NCBI RefSeq assembly: GCF_000959445.1
Contig: NZ_CP009630.1
Location: 310,001 to 374,000 of the forward strand
Length of the DNA: 64,000 bases
DNA from: Burkholderia vietnamiensis LMG 10929
GTDB lineage: Bacteria > Pseudomonadota > Gammaproteobacteria > Burkholderiales > Burkholderiaceae
Reading direction: 5' to 3'
Below the pieces are notes generated by a model. That model made no database searches and was not told where the DNA came from. It saw nothing but the letters and a program-made list of their open reading frames with translations. A program made the translations under genes and the position numbers. Positions within the stretch are counted from its first letter, which is position 1; every line of letters begins with the position of its first letter. Below are positions 36,034 to 44,547 of this stretch, piece by piece.

Positions 36034-36815
36034 ACGCCCCCCGCCAGTTGCAACGCATCGCGGTGCTCGTGTCCGTGGGCCGGCATCCGGTCAGCGGCAC
36101 CGCACGATACAGCCGCAACGACGCGGCCGCGCTCGAGCTTGGCCGCCAGCTCGCCGAGCGGCACCGCGCGCAGCTCGACGTCGTCCATGCGGGCGACCCC
36201 GCCAATCAGGCGCTCGCCGAATACCTCGCGCTCGGCGCGCGCGAGGTCGAGGTGCTCGCGTGCCGCGACGGCGACGACGCCGCGCACGCGCTCGCGGCCC
36301 GCGTCGAAGGCTACGACCTCGTGCTGACCGGCACCCGCGCGGAAGGCGCGTACGACACCGGCATGCTGCCGTACCGCGTCGCCGCGACGCTCGGCTACCC
36401 GCTGGTCGGTGCGGCCGTCGACGTGACGGTGGACGCCGGCCGCGCGGCGGTCCGGCAATTCTTGCCGAAGGGGCTGCGGCGCCGGGTCGACACGGCGCTG
36501 CCGGCGGTCGTCGCGGTGCATCCGCTCGCGAACGCGCAGCCGCGCTACGCGTATGCGCGGCTGCGGGCCGGCGCGATCCGGCCGGCGCTCGCGTCGAGCG
36601 GCGCGGATGCCGAGGCGGCCGCGTGGAAGGTCGGTCCGATCGAGCGTAAACCCGTAAAACTGGTCGCCGCCGAGAAGCGCTCCGGGCACGCGCGGATGCT
36701 GTCCGCGACGACGACCGAAAGCCGCGGCGGGAACGTCGTAAATGAAGGGAGTTCAGTCGAAAAAGCACAAGTGATCCTCGCGTATTTGCGCGAGCATCAG
36801 CTCATCGACTACTGA
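36030..36815 (+). CDS. etfB: Electron transfer flavoprotein, beta-type subunit of the Dgc system
   Basis: A 261-residue ETF beta-like protein: VLVSVGRHPVSGTARYSRNDAAALE at the N-terminus, the AMP/FAD-contact region GYDLVLTGTRAEGAYDTGMLP, and a divergent C-terminus ending EKAQVILAYLREHQLIDY. The recognition loop with the conserved Leu of canonical beta subunits is hard to place, which fits a partner other than acyl-CoA dehydrogenases. Translation is coupled to etfA by a 4-bp overlap; gbcA follows after 53 bp. Confidence 0.9.
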   Translation: MNAPRQLQRIAVLVSVGRHPVSGTARYSRNDAAALELGRQLAERHRAQLDVVHAGDPANQALAEYLALGAREVEVLACRDGDDAAHALAARVEGYDLVLTGTRAEGAYDTGMLPYRVAATLGYPLVGAAVDVTVDAGRAAVRQFLPKGLRRRVDTALPAVVAVHPLANAQPRYAYARLRAGAIRPALASSGADAEAAAWKVGPIERKPVKLVAAEKRSGHARMLSATTTESRGGNVVNEGSSVEKAQVILAYLREHQLIDY

Positions 36816-36868
36816 TTTTTGGGGCCTGTCGGCAACCACCCAGGGATGCAAGGAATCCGGAGCAAACG

Positions 36869-38110
36869 ATGAAAGTATCGGCAGACATTCGCGCACTGAT
36901 CGAACGACGCAAGGCAGGCTACAGCCTCGAGGCACCGTTCTATACGAGCGAGGAAATTTTCGCGCTCGACATGGAGGCAATCTTCCGCCAGCACTGGATC
37001 CAGGTCGCGGTCGAGCCTGACGTCCCGGAGCCGGGCGACTACGTGACCGTCGAGCTGGGCAGCGACTCGATCCTGATCGTGCGCGACGACGACATGGAGA
37101 TCCGCGCGTTCCACAACGTGTGCCGCCACCGCGGTGCGCGCCTGTGCAACGAGGACAAGGGTTCGGTGGGCAACATCGTGTGCCCGTACCACAGCTGGAC
37201 CTACAACCTGACCGGGCAGCTGATGTTCGCCGAGCACATGGGCGAGCAGTTCGACCGCTGCAAGCACAGCCTGAAGTCGGTGCACGTGCAGAACCTCGCG
37301 GGCCTGATCTTCGTGTGCCTCGCCGACGAGCCGCCGGCCGACTTCGCGCAGCTGCGCGCGCAGATGGAGCCGTACATGCTGCCGCACGATCTGCCGAACG
37401 CGAAGATCGCCGCACAGGTCGACATCATCGAGGAAGGCAACTGGAAGCTCACGATGGAGAACAACCGCGAGTGCTATCACTGCGTCGCGAACCATCCGGA
37501 GCTGACGATCTCGCTGTACGAATACGGCTTCGGCTACCAGCGCTCCGACGCGAACGCCGAAGGCATGGACGCGTTCGCGGAAACCTGCGTGCGCCGCGGC
37601 AAGGAATGGGCCGAGATGGGCCTGCCGTCCGCCGAGATCGAGAAGCTGCTCGACGTGACCGGTTTCCGCACGCAGCGCCTGCCGCTCGACCGCAGCGGCG
37701 AATCGCAGACGCTCGACGCGAAAGTCGCGTCGAAGAAGCTGCTCGGCAAGTTCGAACAGGCCGACCTCGGCGGCCTGTCGTTCTGGACGCAGCCGAATTC
37801 GTGGCATCACTTCATGAGCGATCACATCGTCAGCTTCTCGGTGATTCCGCTGTCGGCCGGCAAGACGCTCGTGCGTACCAAGTGGCTCGTGCACAAGGAC
37901 GCGAAGGAAGGCATCGACTACGACGTGAAGAACCTCACGGCCGTGTGGAATGCGACCAACGACCAGGATCGCGCGCTCGTCGAATTCTCGCAGCGCGGCG
38001 CGAGCAGCAGCGCGTACGAGCCCGGCCCGTATTCGCCGTACACGGAAGGCCTCGTCGAAAAATTCTCGGCCTGGTACATCGCCCGGCTCGCCGAAAAGAT
38101 CGGCGCATAG
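36869..38110 (+). CDS. gbcA: Glycine betaine monooxygenase, Rieske oxygenase component
   Basis: A 413-residue ring-hydroxylating-type oxygenase that removes the first methyl of glycine betaine as formaldehyde, giving dimethylglycine. Rieske motif: CRHRGA and CPYHSWTYN (C-x-H, C-x2-H) near 85-107. Mononuclear iron motif: NRECYHCVANHPEL near 205-215, with an Asp further on. The C-terminal SRPBCC domain is complete. In pseudomonads gbcA and gbcB are a GbdR target. Here gbcA lies only 53 bp after etfB on the same strand, so read-through from the dgc block is likely. Confidence 0.96.
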   Translation: MKVSADIRALIERRKAGYSLEAPFYTSEEIFALDMEAIFRQHWIQVAVEPDVPEPGDYVTVELGSDSILIVRDDDMEIRAFHNVCRHRGARLCNEDKGSVGNIVCPYHSWTYNLTGQLMFAEHMGEQFDRCKHSLKSVHVQNLAGLIFVCLADEPPADFAQLRAQMEPYMLPHDLPNAKIAAQVDIIEEGNWKLTMENNRECYHCVANHPELTISLYEYGFGYQRSDANAEGMDAFAETCVRRGKEWAEMGLPSAEIEKLLDVTGFRTQRLPLDRSGESQTLDAKVASKKLLGKFEQADLGGLSFWTQPNSWHHFMSDHIVSFSVIPLSAGKTLVRTKWLVHKDAKEGIDYDVKNLTAVWNATNDQDRALVEFSQRGASSSAYEPGPYSPYTEGLVEKFSAWYIARLAEKIGA

Positions 38111-38139
38111 TATCCAGCAGCGGACAAGCGGAGCAAGAC

Positions 38140-39288
38140 ATGATGCGAGATGCGGCCAATTTCGAGCCGGTGGACAGCCGGGTCACGCACCCGGCGTTCT
38201 GGAACGCGCTGCCGGAGCGCTGGACGAGCGACGTCGAGGAAACGCTGGTGTGCTGCCACGTGCGCCAGGAAACGCATGACGTGAAGAGCTTCTTCTTCCG
38301 TTCGCCGCAGGGCCGTACGTTCTCGTTCGAGCCCGGGCAGTTCATCACGCTCGAGCTCGACATCGACGGCGAGACGATCAATCGCTGCTACACGATCTCG
38401 TCGTCGCCCGCGCGGCCGCACACGATTTCGATCACGGTCAAGCGGGTGCCGGGCGGCAAGGTGTCGAACTGGCTGCACGACAACCTGCAGCCGGGCGCGC
38501 CGGTGCGCGTGCTCGGCCCGGCCGGCGAATTCACCTGCGCGCGCCATCCGGCGCGCAAGTATCTGTTCCTGTCGGCCGGCTCGGGCATCACGCCGCTGAT
38601 GTCGATGAGCCGCGCGCATCACGATCTCGCCGAGGATCGCGACATCATGTTCGTGCACAGCGCGCGTACGCCGGACGACATCATCTTCGCGCGCGAGCTC
38701 GACCTGATCGCATCGAACCACACGAACTTCCGCACGTCGTTCGTCGTCGAGCGCGTCGGCGCGCGCACCAACTGGCCGGGCGTCACGGGTTTCCTGACGC
38801 TGCCGCTGCTGAAGCTGATCGCGCCGGACTTCATGGAGCGCGAGATCTTCACGTGCGGGCCGGCGCCGTACATGAAGGCCGTGCGCGACCTGCTCGACGA
38901 GGCCGGCTTCGACCGCAAGCAGTATCACGAGGAGAGCTTCTCGTTCGAAACGCTCGCGCAGACCGCGAGCGACGACGTGCTCGCCGAACTCGTGCCCGCG
39001 GCCGACGGCGGCGACGTCGCGACGAAGCAGTACACCGTCAGCTTCGCGAAGAGCAACCGCGAGATCTCGTGCGGCTCGGAGCAGCACGTGCTCGACGCGG
39101 CGCGCCAGTCGGGCGTGCGGCTGCCGGCATCGTGCACGCAGGGCATGTGCGGCACCTGCAAGGTGAAGCTCGTGTCGGGGCAGGTCGAGATGAAGCACAA
39201 CGGCGGCATCCGCCAGCGCGAGATCGATCAGGGCATGGTGCTGCTCTGCTGCAGCAAGCCGCTGTCGGATCTCGTCATCGACAAATAG
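38140..39288 (+). CDS. gbcB: Glycine betaine monooxygenase, reductase component
   Basis: A 382-residue NAD(P)H-dependent reductase: FAD domain with RCYTISSSP (RxYS/T-type motif), NAD domain with FLSAGSGITPLMSM and FTCGPAPYM, and a C-terminal plant-type [2Fe-2S] ferredoxin with CTQGMCGTCKV and the fourth Cys in LLCCSKP. It feeds electrons to GbcA. The double ATG at 38140/38143 leaves one residue of doubt; GGAGCAAG is the ribosome site. 29 bp after gbcA. Confidence 0.96.
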   Translation: MMRDAANFEPVDSRVTHPAFWNALPERWTSDVEETLVCCHVRQETHDVKSFFFRSPQGRTFSFEPGQFITLELDIDGETINRCYTISSSPARPHTISITVKRVPGGKVSNWLHDNLQPGAPVRVLGPAGEFTCARHPARKYLFLSAGSGITPLMSMSRAHHDLAEDRDIMFVHSARTPDDIIFARELDLIASNHTNFRTSFVVERVGARTNWPGVTGFLTLPLLKLIAPDFMEREIFTCGPAPYMKAVRDLLDEAGFDRKQYHEESFSFETLAQTASDDVLAELVPAADGGDVATKQYTVSFAKSNREISCGSEQHVLDAARQSGVRLPASCTQGMCGTCKVKLVSGQVEMKHNGGIRQREIDQGMVLLCCSKPLSDLVIDK

Positions 39289-39423
39289 CGCGCAACGCAT
39301 CGTCGGCCGTCCGTGCGCGTCGCGTGCGGACAAGCATCCGTCGCAAAATAGCGATACCGTGGATTTGTGGTTGAAGAACCTAGAGAGGCAACGCGCAGTG
39401 AGCGCATATCAAGGAGATCGACC

Positions 39424-40287
39424 ATGAAGCTGTTCGGGAAACTGCTGTGGGCCGGCGCAGTGTCGGCGATGGTGACGCTGAGCGCGTCGGCAATCGCGGA
39501 TACGAAGCCGACGCTGAAAATCGGTTACGTAGAAGGCTGGGACGACAGCGTCGCGACGTCGAACGTCGCGGCCCGCGTGATCGAGAAGAAACTCGGCTAC
39601 CACGTGCAGCTGGTGCCGGTCGCCGCCGGGATCATGTGGCAAGGCGTGGCGCGCGGCGACCTCGACGCGACGCTGTCGGCGTGGCTGCCCGTCACGCACG
39701 GCTCCTACTGGAGCGAATACAAGACGAAGGTCGTCGACCTCGGCGTGAACTTTCCGGACGCGAAGATCGGCCTGATCGTGCCCGACTACGTGAAGGCGAA
39801 GAGCATCGACGATCTCAACGCCGAGAAGAGCAGCTTCGGCGGCCGCATCGTCGGTATCGACGCGGGTGCGGGCGTGATGCGCAAGACCGACGAGGCGATC
39901 AAGAGCTACGGGCTCAGCTACACGCTGATGCCGAGCTCGGGTAGCGCGATGACGGCCGAGCTGTCGCGCTCGGTCGGTGCGAACAAACCGGTGATCGTGA
40001 CCGGCTGGGCACCGCACTGGATGTTCGCGAAGTGGAAGCTGCGCTTCCTCGACGATCCGAAGAAGGTGTTCGGCGGTGCGGAGCACGTCGACAGCGTCGT
40101 CAATCCGCAGCTCGAAACGAAGGCGAAGCCGGTCGTCGCGTTCCTGAAGAAGTTCCAGTGGAAGCCGGGCGAGATCGACAGCGTGATGCTGGCGATCCAG
40201 AACGGTTCGAAGCCGGATGCGGCCGCCGACGCATGGATCGCAGCGCATGCGGACCGCGTGAATGCGTGGACTGAAGGCGCGCAGTAA
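39424..40287 (+). CDS. Glycine betaine-type ABC substrate-binding protein (OpuAC family)
   Basis: A 287-residue periplasmic protein with signal peptide ending ASAIA. The OpuAC/ProX-type core includes YVEGWDDSVATSNVAA, GDLDATLSAWLPVTHGSYW and VTGWAPHWMFAKWKLRFLDDP, carrying the Trp residues that box the quaternary amine. It is in line with gbcAB (135 bp downstream), so betaine is the likely ligand. No ATPase or permease is adjacent; in Pseudomonas several such proteins share one CbcWV core, and the same is probable here. The ribosome site is AAGGAGA. Confidence 0.92.
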   Translation: MKLFGKLLWAGAVSAMVTLSASAIADTKPTLKIGYVEGWDDSVATSNVAARVIEKKLGYHVQLVPVAAGIMWQGVARGDLDATLSAWLPVTHGSYWSEYKTKVVDLGVNFPDAKIGLIVPDYVKAKSIDDLNAEKSSFGGRIVGIDAGAGVMRKTDEAIKSYGLSYTLMPSSGSAMTAELSRSVGANKPVIVTGWAPHWMFAKWKLRFLDDPKKVFGGAEHVDSVVNPQLETKAKPVVAFLKKFQWKPGEIDSVMLAIQNGSKPDAAADAWIAAHADRVNAWTEGAQ

Positions 40288-40315
40288 GCCGCAATAAGCA
40301 CACGACGGTTCGTCC

Positions 40316-40430
40316 CGCGAATCGTCACGACGACACGCCGGGAATGGCTAGCAGGAATCCGAAACAATCGCGAATCGTCACGACGACACGCCGGGAATGG
40401 CTAGCAGGAATCCGAAACAATCGTGAATCC
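40316..40430. repeat. 53-bp tandem repeat, 2.2 copies
   Basis: Copy 1 is 40316-40368 and copy 2 is 40369-40421, identical by eye over 53 bp; a third copy begins at 40422 (CGTGAATCC against CGCGAATCG) and then diverges. It fills the gap between the betaine-binding protein gene and the APC permease. The unit contains GGAATGGCTAGCAGGAATCC and no open hairpin with a U-tract. Confidence 0.95.
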
Positions 40431-40575
40431 ATGCGTCCATATCCCGGCTTTCTTTTGCTGATTCTGCAAAAAACCCCGCAAGTTGTTACACTACGGCGCT
40501 CGTGCGGAGTCATCTGCTTTGCATCGAACCAGCGTAAACGCTAAAGCGCCAACACTGATCGAGAGGAGGAATTGG

Positions 40576-42231
40576 ATGAGTCAAGCAGGACTGCGTGCGA
40601 ATCGCACCAGCGATGTCGAGACAACCATCTCACATGATTCGACGGGCCACACGCTGCAGCGTGGCCTGACATGGAAAGACGCATTCTGGGTGACGAGCGG
40701 CGTGCCGGCTGGCGTGCTGTTCACGATCGGCGGCGTATGCACGACGATCGGCCAGCCCGCGTGGGCGATCTGGATCGCCGCGATCACGATGGGGCTGATT
40801 CAAAGCGCGACTTATGCGGAAATTTCGGGGCTATTTCCTCATAAATCGGGCGGCGCGTCGGTGTACGGCGCGATCGGTTGGGTCCGTTACAGCAAGCTGA
40901 TTGCCCCGGTTTCAGTGTGGTGCAACTGGCTCGCGTGGTCGCCGATGCTCGCGCTTGGCTGCGGCCTCGCGGCGAGCTACGCGCTCACGAGTCTCTTTCC
41001 CGCCGACGCGGCGGTGCTGCACTGGCAGCTCAAGGTCGCCGATCTCGGTTTCATCAAGCCCGGCCTCTCCCTGCGAATCAACGCGACGTTCATCATCGCG
41101 ACGATTCTTCTCCTCATCACGTTCAAGCTCCAGCACAGCGGCGCATCGAAGGCGGCGCGCACGCAGCGCATCCTCGGCATCGCGTCGCTCACGCCGCTGT
41201 TGATCGTCGGCATCGTGCCGTTCGTCACCGGCGACGTGCCGATGTCGCATCTGCTCCCGCTGCTGCCGCTCGGTCACGACGCGAACGGCAACGTCACGGC
41301 CGCGACGTTCGGCACGTGGAACGGGCAGGGCGTCACGATGGCGCTCGGCGCGATGTTCATGGCCGGCTGGGCGTCGTATGGGTTCGAGACGGCCGTCTGC
41401 TATACGCGCGAGTTCCGCGATCCGCGCCGCGACACCGCGAAGGCGATCTTCTGGTCGGGCGCACTGTGCCTGGTCGTGATGACGCTGGTGCCGATGGCGT
41501 TCCAGGGCGCGCTCGGCACGCAGGCGCTGCTCGATCCGGCGATCGGCGACGGCACCGGCGTCGCGGCGGCGATGGCGAAGATCGTCGGCGGCGGCGCGTG
41601 GGTCGCGAATGCGGTCGTCGTGATGCTGATGCTGTCGATCCTGCTGATCGTGATGACGTCGATGATGGGCTCGTCGCGCACGCTGTATCAGGCATCGGTC
41701 GACGGCTGGCTGCCGAAGTACCTGTCGCACGTGAACGAGCACGGGTCGCCCACGCGCGCGATGTGGACCGATCTCGGCTTCAATCTCGTGCTGCTGATGA
41801 TGTCCGACTACATGACGGTGCTGTCGATCTCGAACGTCTGCTACATGTTGTTCGTGTTCCTGAATCTGCAGTCGGGCTGGATTCACCGGATGGATCGCGG
41901 CAACTGGGAGCGGCCGTTCCGCTGCCCGACCTGGCTGCTCGTCGGCGGCGCGATCTGCGGCTATGCGAATCTCGTCTACGTCGGCGCCGGTGCGAACCTG
42001 CAGGGCGACGGGACGCTGCGCAATGGGCTGATCGCGATGCTGCTGATCGTGCCGGTGTTCCTGTATCGCCACTACTGGCAGGATCGCGGCCGCTTCCCCA
42101 CCCAGATGCAGCGCGACATGGAGCTCGAAGTGCCGCAGCGTGCGACGTGGCTGAACCTGATGCCGTATGCGTCGCTGGTCGGCGCGGCGCTCGCGATCGG
42201 GTTGTCGTATTACTTCGCCTGGGTGAAATGA
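40576..42231 (+). CDS. APC-superfamily permease of the betaine cluster
   Basis: A 551-residue membrane protein with about 12-14 hydrophobic helices. The first-helix region GVPAGVLFTIGGVCTTIG and the central GWASYGFETAVCYTREFRDPRRD are typical of amino-acid/polyamine/organocation permeases. The substrate is not evident; position suggests betaine, choline, dimethylglycine, sarcosine or a related amine. The ribosome site is a strong GAGAGGAGG. Transcription ends at the bidirectional terminator 42280. It is separate from the SBP gene by the 53-bp repeats. Confidence 0.9.
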   Translation: MSQAGLRANRTSDVETTISHDSTGHTLQRGLTWKDAFWVTSGVPAGVLFTIGGVCTTIGQPAWAIWIAAITMGLIQSATYAEISGLFPHKSGGASVYGAIGWVRYSKLIAPVSVWCNWLAWSPMLALGCGLAASYALTSLFPADAAVLHWQLKVADLGFIKPGLSLRINATFIIATILLLITFKLQHSGASKAARTQRILGIASLTPLLIVGIVPFVTGDVPMSHLLPLLPLGHDANGNVTAATFGTWNGQGVTMALGAMFMAGWASYGFETAVCYTREFRDPRRDTAKAIFWSGALCLVVMTLVPMAFQGALGTQALLDPAIGDGTGVAAAMAKIVGGGAWVANAVVVMLMLSILLIVMTSMMGSSRTLYQASVDGWLPKYLSHVNEHGSPTRAMWTDLGFNLVLLMMSDYMTVLSISNVCYMLFVFLNLQSGWIHRMDRGNWERPFRCPTWLLVGGAICGYANLVYVGAGANLQGDGTLRNGLIAMLLIVPVFLYRHYWQDRGRFPTQMQRDMELEVPQRATWLNLMPYASLVGAALAIGLSYYFAWVK

Positions 42232-42279
42232 GTCACCGCGCGCGACACGCGTCGCGCGCTTCACCGAAGTGCACGTGAC

Positions 42280-42316
42280 AAAAAAAATCGACCGGCTTTT
42301 GCCGGTCGATTTTTTT
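42280..42316. terminator. Bidirectional terminator between the APC permease and purU
   Basis: Perfect 16-bp inverted repeat (AAAAAAATCGACCGGC / GCCGGTCGATTTTTTT, 42281-42296 and 42301-42316) with loop TTTT. It has U-runs for both strands and so serves the permease gene and the convergent purU. Confidence 0.95.
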
Positions 42317-42355
42317 GCGCGCAGCCCGCGTCCGAGCGGGACCGTCGGCGCGCGC

Positions 42356-43240
42356 TTACGGAAACACCACCGTCCGGTCGCCGTTCAGGAACACGCGCCG
42401 CTCGATGAACGCCTTCACCGCGCGCGCGAGCGTGAGGGATTCGACGTCGCGGCCCACCGCCAGCAACTGCTCCGGCCGCAGCGCATGATCGACGCGCTCG
42501 ACGACCTGCTCGATGATCGGGCCTTCGTCGAGATCGTCGGTCACGAAGTGCGCGGTGGCGCCGATCAGCTTCACGCCGCGCGCATGCGCCTGGTGATACG
42601 GCTTCGCTCCCTTGAAGCCGGGCAGGAACGAGTGATGGATGTTGATCGCGCGATTCGCGAGCTTCGCGCTGGTCTCCTGCGACAGCACCTGCATGTAGCG
42701 CGCGAGGATCACGAGTTCCGCGCCGCTCGATTCGAAGAAGTCGAGCCACTGCGCTTCCTGCTGCGCCTTCGTATCTGCCGTGATCGGGAAATGGCGGAAC
42801 GGCAGCCCGTGCTGCGCGGCGAGCGGCTCGAAGTCGGGATGGTTCGACACGATGCCGACGATGTCCATCTTCAGCTCGCCCATCCGCCAGCGGAACAGCA
42901 GATCCGCGAGGCAGTGCTCGAGCTTCGACACCATGATCAGCACCTTGGGCCGCGCGTTGACGTCGTGAATCGCCCATTGCGTGTCGCCGCCGTCACCGGC
43001 GAGCGCGGCCGCGATCGGCCCGAACTCGTGGCGCAGCGCGTCGATCTGCAGCGTCTCGTCGGTCGGATGAAACACGCAGCGCACGAAGAAGTGGTTGCTG
43101 AGATCGTCGTCGAACACGTTCAGCGCGTCGACATAGCAGCGATGGCGCTCGAGAAAGCCGACGACGGCAGCGACCTGGCCGGCCGCGCTCGGGCACGACA
43201 GCGTCAGGACGAATTGATCGGGGCGTGAGTCGGCGGTCAT
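42356..43240 (-). CDS. purU: Formyltetrahydrofolate deformylase
   Basis: A 294-residue enzyme that hydrolyses 10-formyl-tetrahydrofolate to formate and THF. An N-terminal ACT domain (about 8-85) senses glycine/methionine in known PurU proteins. The C-terminal formyltransferase fold has NIHHSFLPGFKGAKPYHQA (catalytic Asn/His) and ATAHFVTDDLDEGPII (catalytic Asp). A purU copy in betaine clusters is common and probably recovers free THF during heavy one-carbon flux. Ribosome site GAGGAAT. Confidence 0.95.
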   Translation of the reverse strand: MTADSRPDQFVLTLSCPSAAGQVAAVVGFLERHRCYVDALNVFDDDLSNHFFVRCVFHPTDETLQIDALRHEFGPIAAALAGDGGDTQWAIHDVNARPKVLIMVSKLEHCLADLLFRWRMGELKMDIVGIVSNHPDFEPLAAQHGLPFRHFPITADTKAQQEAQWLDFFESSGAELVILARYMQVLSQETSAKLANRAINIHHSFLPGFKGAKPYHQAHARGVKLIGATAHFVTDDLDEGPIIEQVVERVDHALRPEQLLAVGRDVESLTLARAVKAFIERRVFLNGDRTVVFP

Positions 43241-43421
43241 GGGATTCCTCGGATGTCATGGGGCGCGAAGCCGCGGCGCAGCGCGGCTTCGCGCCGCGTG
43301 TCGCGGTAGCGGGAGGCTCAAGTAAATCAGGACGATTACGCGGCGGATAGAACCATCCCGCCGTGTGGCTGGTATCGGTGCGCCAGCGCCGCCGCGCCCA
43401 TGCGCGATGGCGCGCGGCGCG

Positions 43422-44327
43422 TCACGCCGTTGCGCACGCGTCGAGCAGCCAGCGCCGGAACACGTGGGTCGCGTCGGTTTCGGGCCGTTGCGGCGGCCGC
43501 ACCAGGAAGTAGCCGCGCGACGTGACGACCGGCGCGTCGACGAGTTTCACCAGTTGCCCGGACGCGACCAGCTCGTCGACGAGCGGCGACCAGCCGAGCG
43601 CGACGCCTTCGCCGAGCAGCGCCGCGTGGATCACCAGCGCATAGCTGTTGAAGGTCACGCCGCGCGCGGCGGCTGGCGCGTCGAGGCCGTGCGCGTCGAA
43701 CCAGCCGGCCCACGACAGCCAGCGCTCCGGGTGCGTCGGCTGCACGTGCAGCAGCGGCAGCGCGTGCAGATGTTCGGGCCGCGCGACGTGCGCGTGCGCC
43801 GCATGGAACGCCGGCGCGCAGACGGGCGTGACCGCTTCGGGAAACAGCCGCGCGGCCGTGCACGACGGCCAGTGGCCGTCGCCGAACAGGATCGCGATGT
43901 CCGCGTGATCGCGCTGCACGTCGTAATCCTGTGACGTGACGACGCGCACGTCGACGTCCGGCATCACGCGTTTCAGCCCGGCCAGGCGCGGCATCAGCCA
44001 GTAGGTCGCGAAACCGACGTCGGTGACGATCGTCAGCGCGCCGTGCTCGCGGCGCGCGCGCAGCGTCGCGGTCGCGCCGCGCAGCGTCTCGAGGCTCGCG
44101 CGCACGGCTTCGTACAGGCACTGGCCGTCGTTCGTCAGCGTGACGCCGCGCGGGCTGCGCTCGAACAGCGGCACGCCCAGCTCCGCTTCCAGCTGGAACA
44201 CCTGCTGGCTCACGGCCGGCTGCGTCGAGCCGAGCTCGCGCGCGGCGGCCGTGAAGCTCTGCAGACGCGCGGCCGATTCGAACGCGCGCAGCGCCTGCAT
44301 CGACGGTAACGATTCGGATTTCGACAT
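43422..44327 (-). CDS. betR: LysR-type regulator of choline sulfate use
   Basis: A 301-residue LysR protein. N-terminal winged HTH: MQALRAFESAARLQSFTAAA and ELGSTQPAVSQQVFQLE. The C-terminal effector domain resembles GcvA-type regulators (DVGFATYWLMPRL, SPLVDELVASGQLVKL). It is divergent from betC, the usual arrangement for the choline sulfate regulator, so the effector is likely choline-O-sulfate or choline. The ATG at 44327 begins MSKSESLP. The dyad at 44334-44353 just upstream is the probable auto-operator. The symbol is by analogy. Confidence 0.85.
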   Translation of the reverse strand: MSKSESLPSMQALRAFESAARLQSFTAAARELGSTQPAVSQQVFQLEAELGVPLFERSPRGVTLTNDGQCLYEAVRASLETLRGATATLRARREHGALTIVTDVGFATYWLMPRLAGLKRVMPDVDVRVVTSQDYDVQRDHADIAILFGDGHWPSCTAARLFPEAVTPVCAPAFHAAHAHVARPEHLHALPLLHVQPTHPERWLSWAGWFDAHGLDAPAAARGVTFNSYALVIHAALLGEGVALGWSPLVDELVASGQLVKLVDAPVVTSRGYFLVRPPQRPETDATHVFRRWLLDACATA

Positions 44328-44333
44328 AAGCCT

Positions 44334-44353
44334 CTCTAATGGCCCCATAAGAG
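44334..44353. promoter_or_regulatory. 20-bp imperfect dyad, candidate LysR operator
   Basis: CTCTAATGGC/CCCATAAGAG: eight of ten arm positions are complementary. It lies 6 bp upstream of the LysR start codon in the betR-betC gap and contains T-N11-A spacing, so autoregulation is likely. Confidence 0.5.
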
Positions 44354-44547
44354 CCGGACGTCTTCCCGCGCGGATTCGGGCGGGAGATAGTGCATCGGAC
44401 GGCTCGGCGCCGCGCCGCCTGTCGCGATTCTAGCCAGTCGCGGCCCGAGCGCGCGGCACTTCGTGCAGCCGCGTCCGTCATGCCGGCTGCGTCGCTGCAA
44501 CAGCGTCGCGCCGTTCCGTTCGAACACCGATTTCCCCACGACCGCCG

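Noticed and set aside
39289..39423. Terminator after gbcB
   Set aside because: GTCCGTGCGC/GCGTGCGGAC pairs imperfectly and has no U-tract; not convincing, so the SBP may be in the same transcript.
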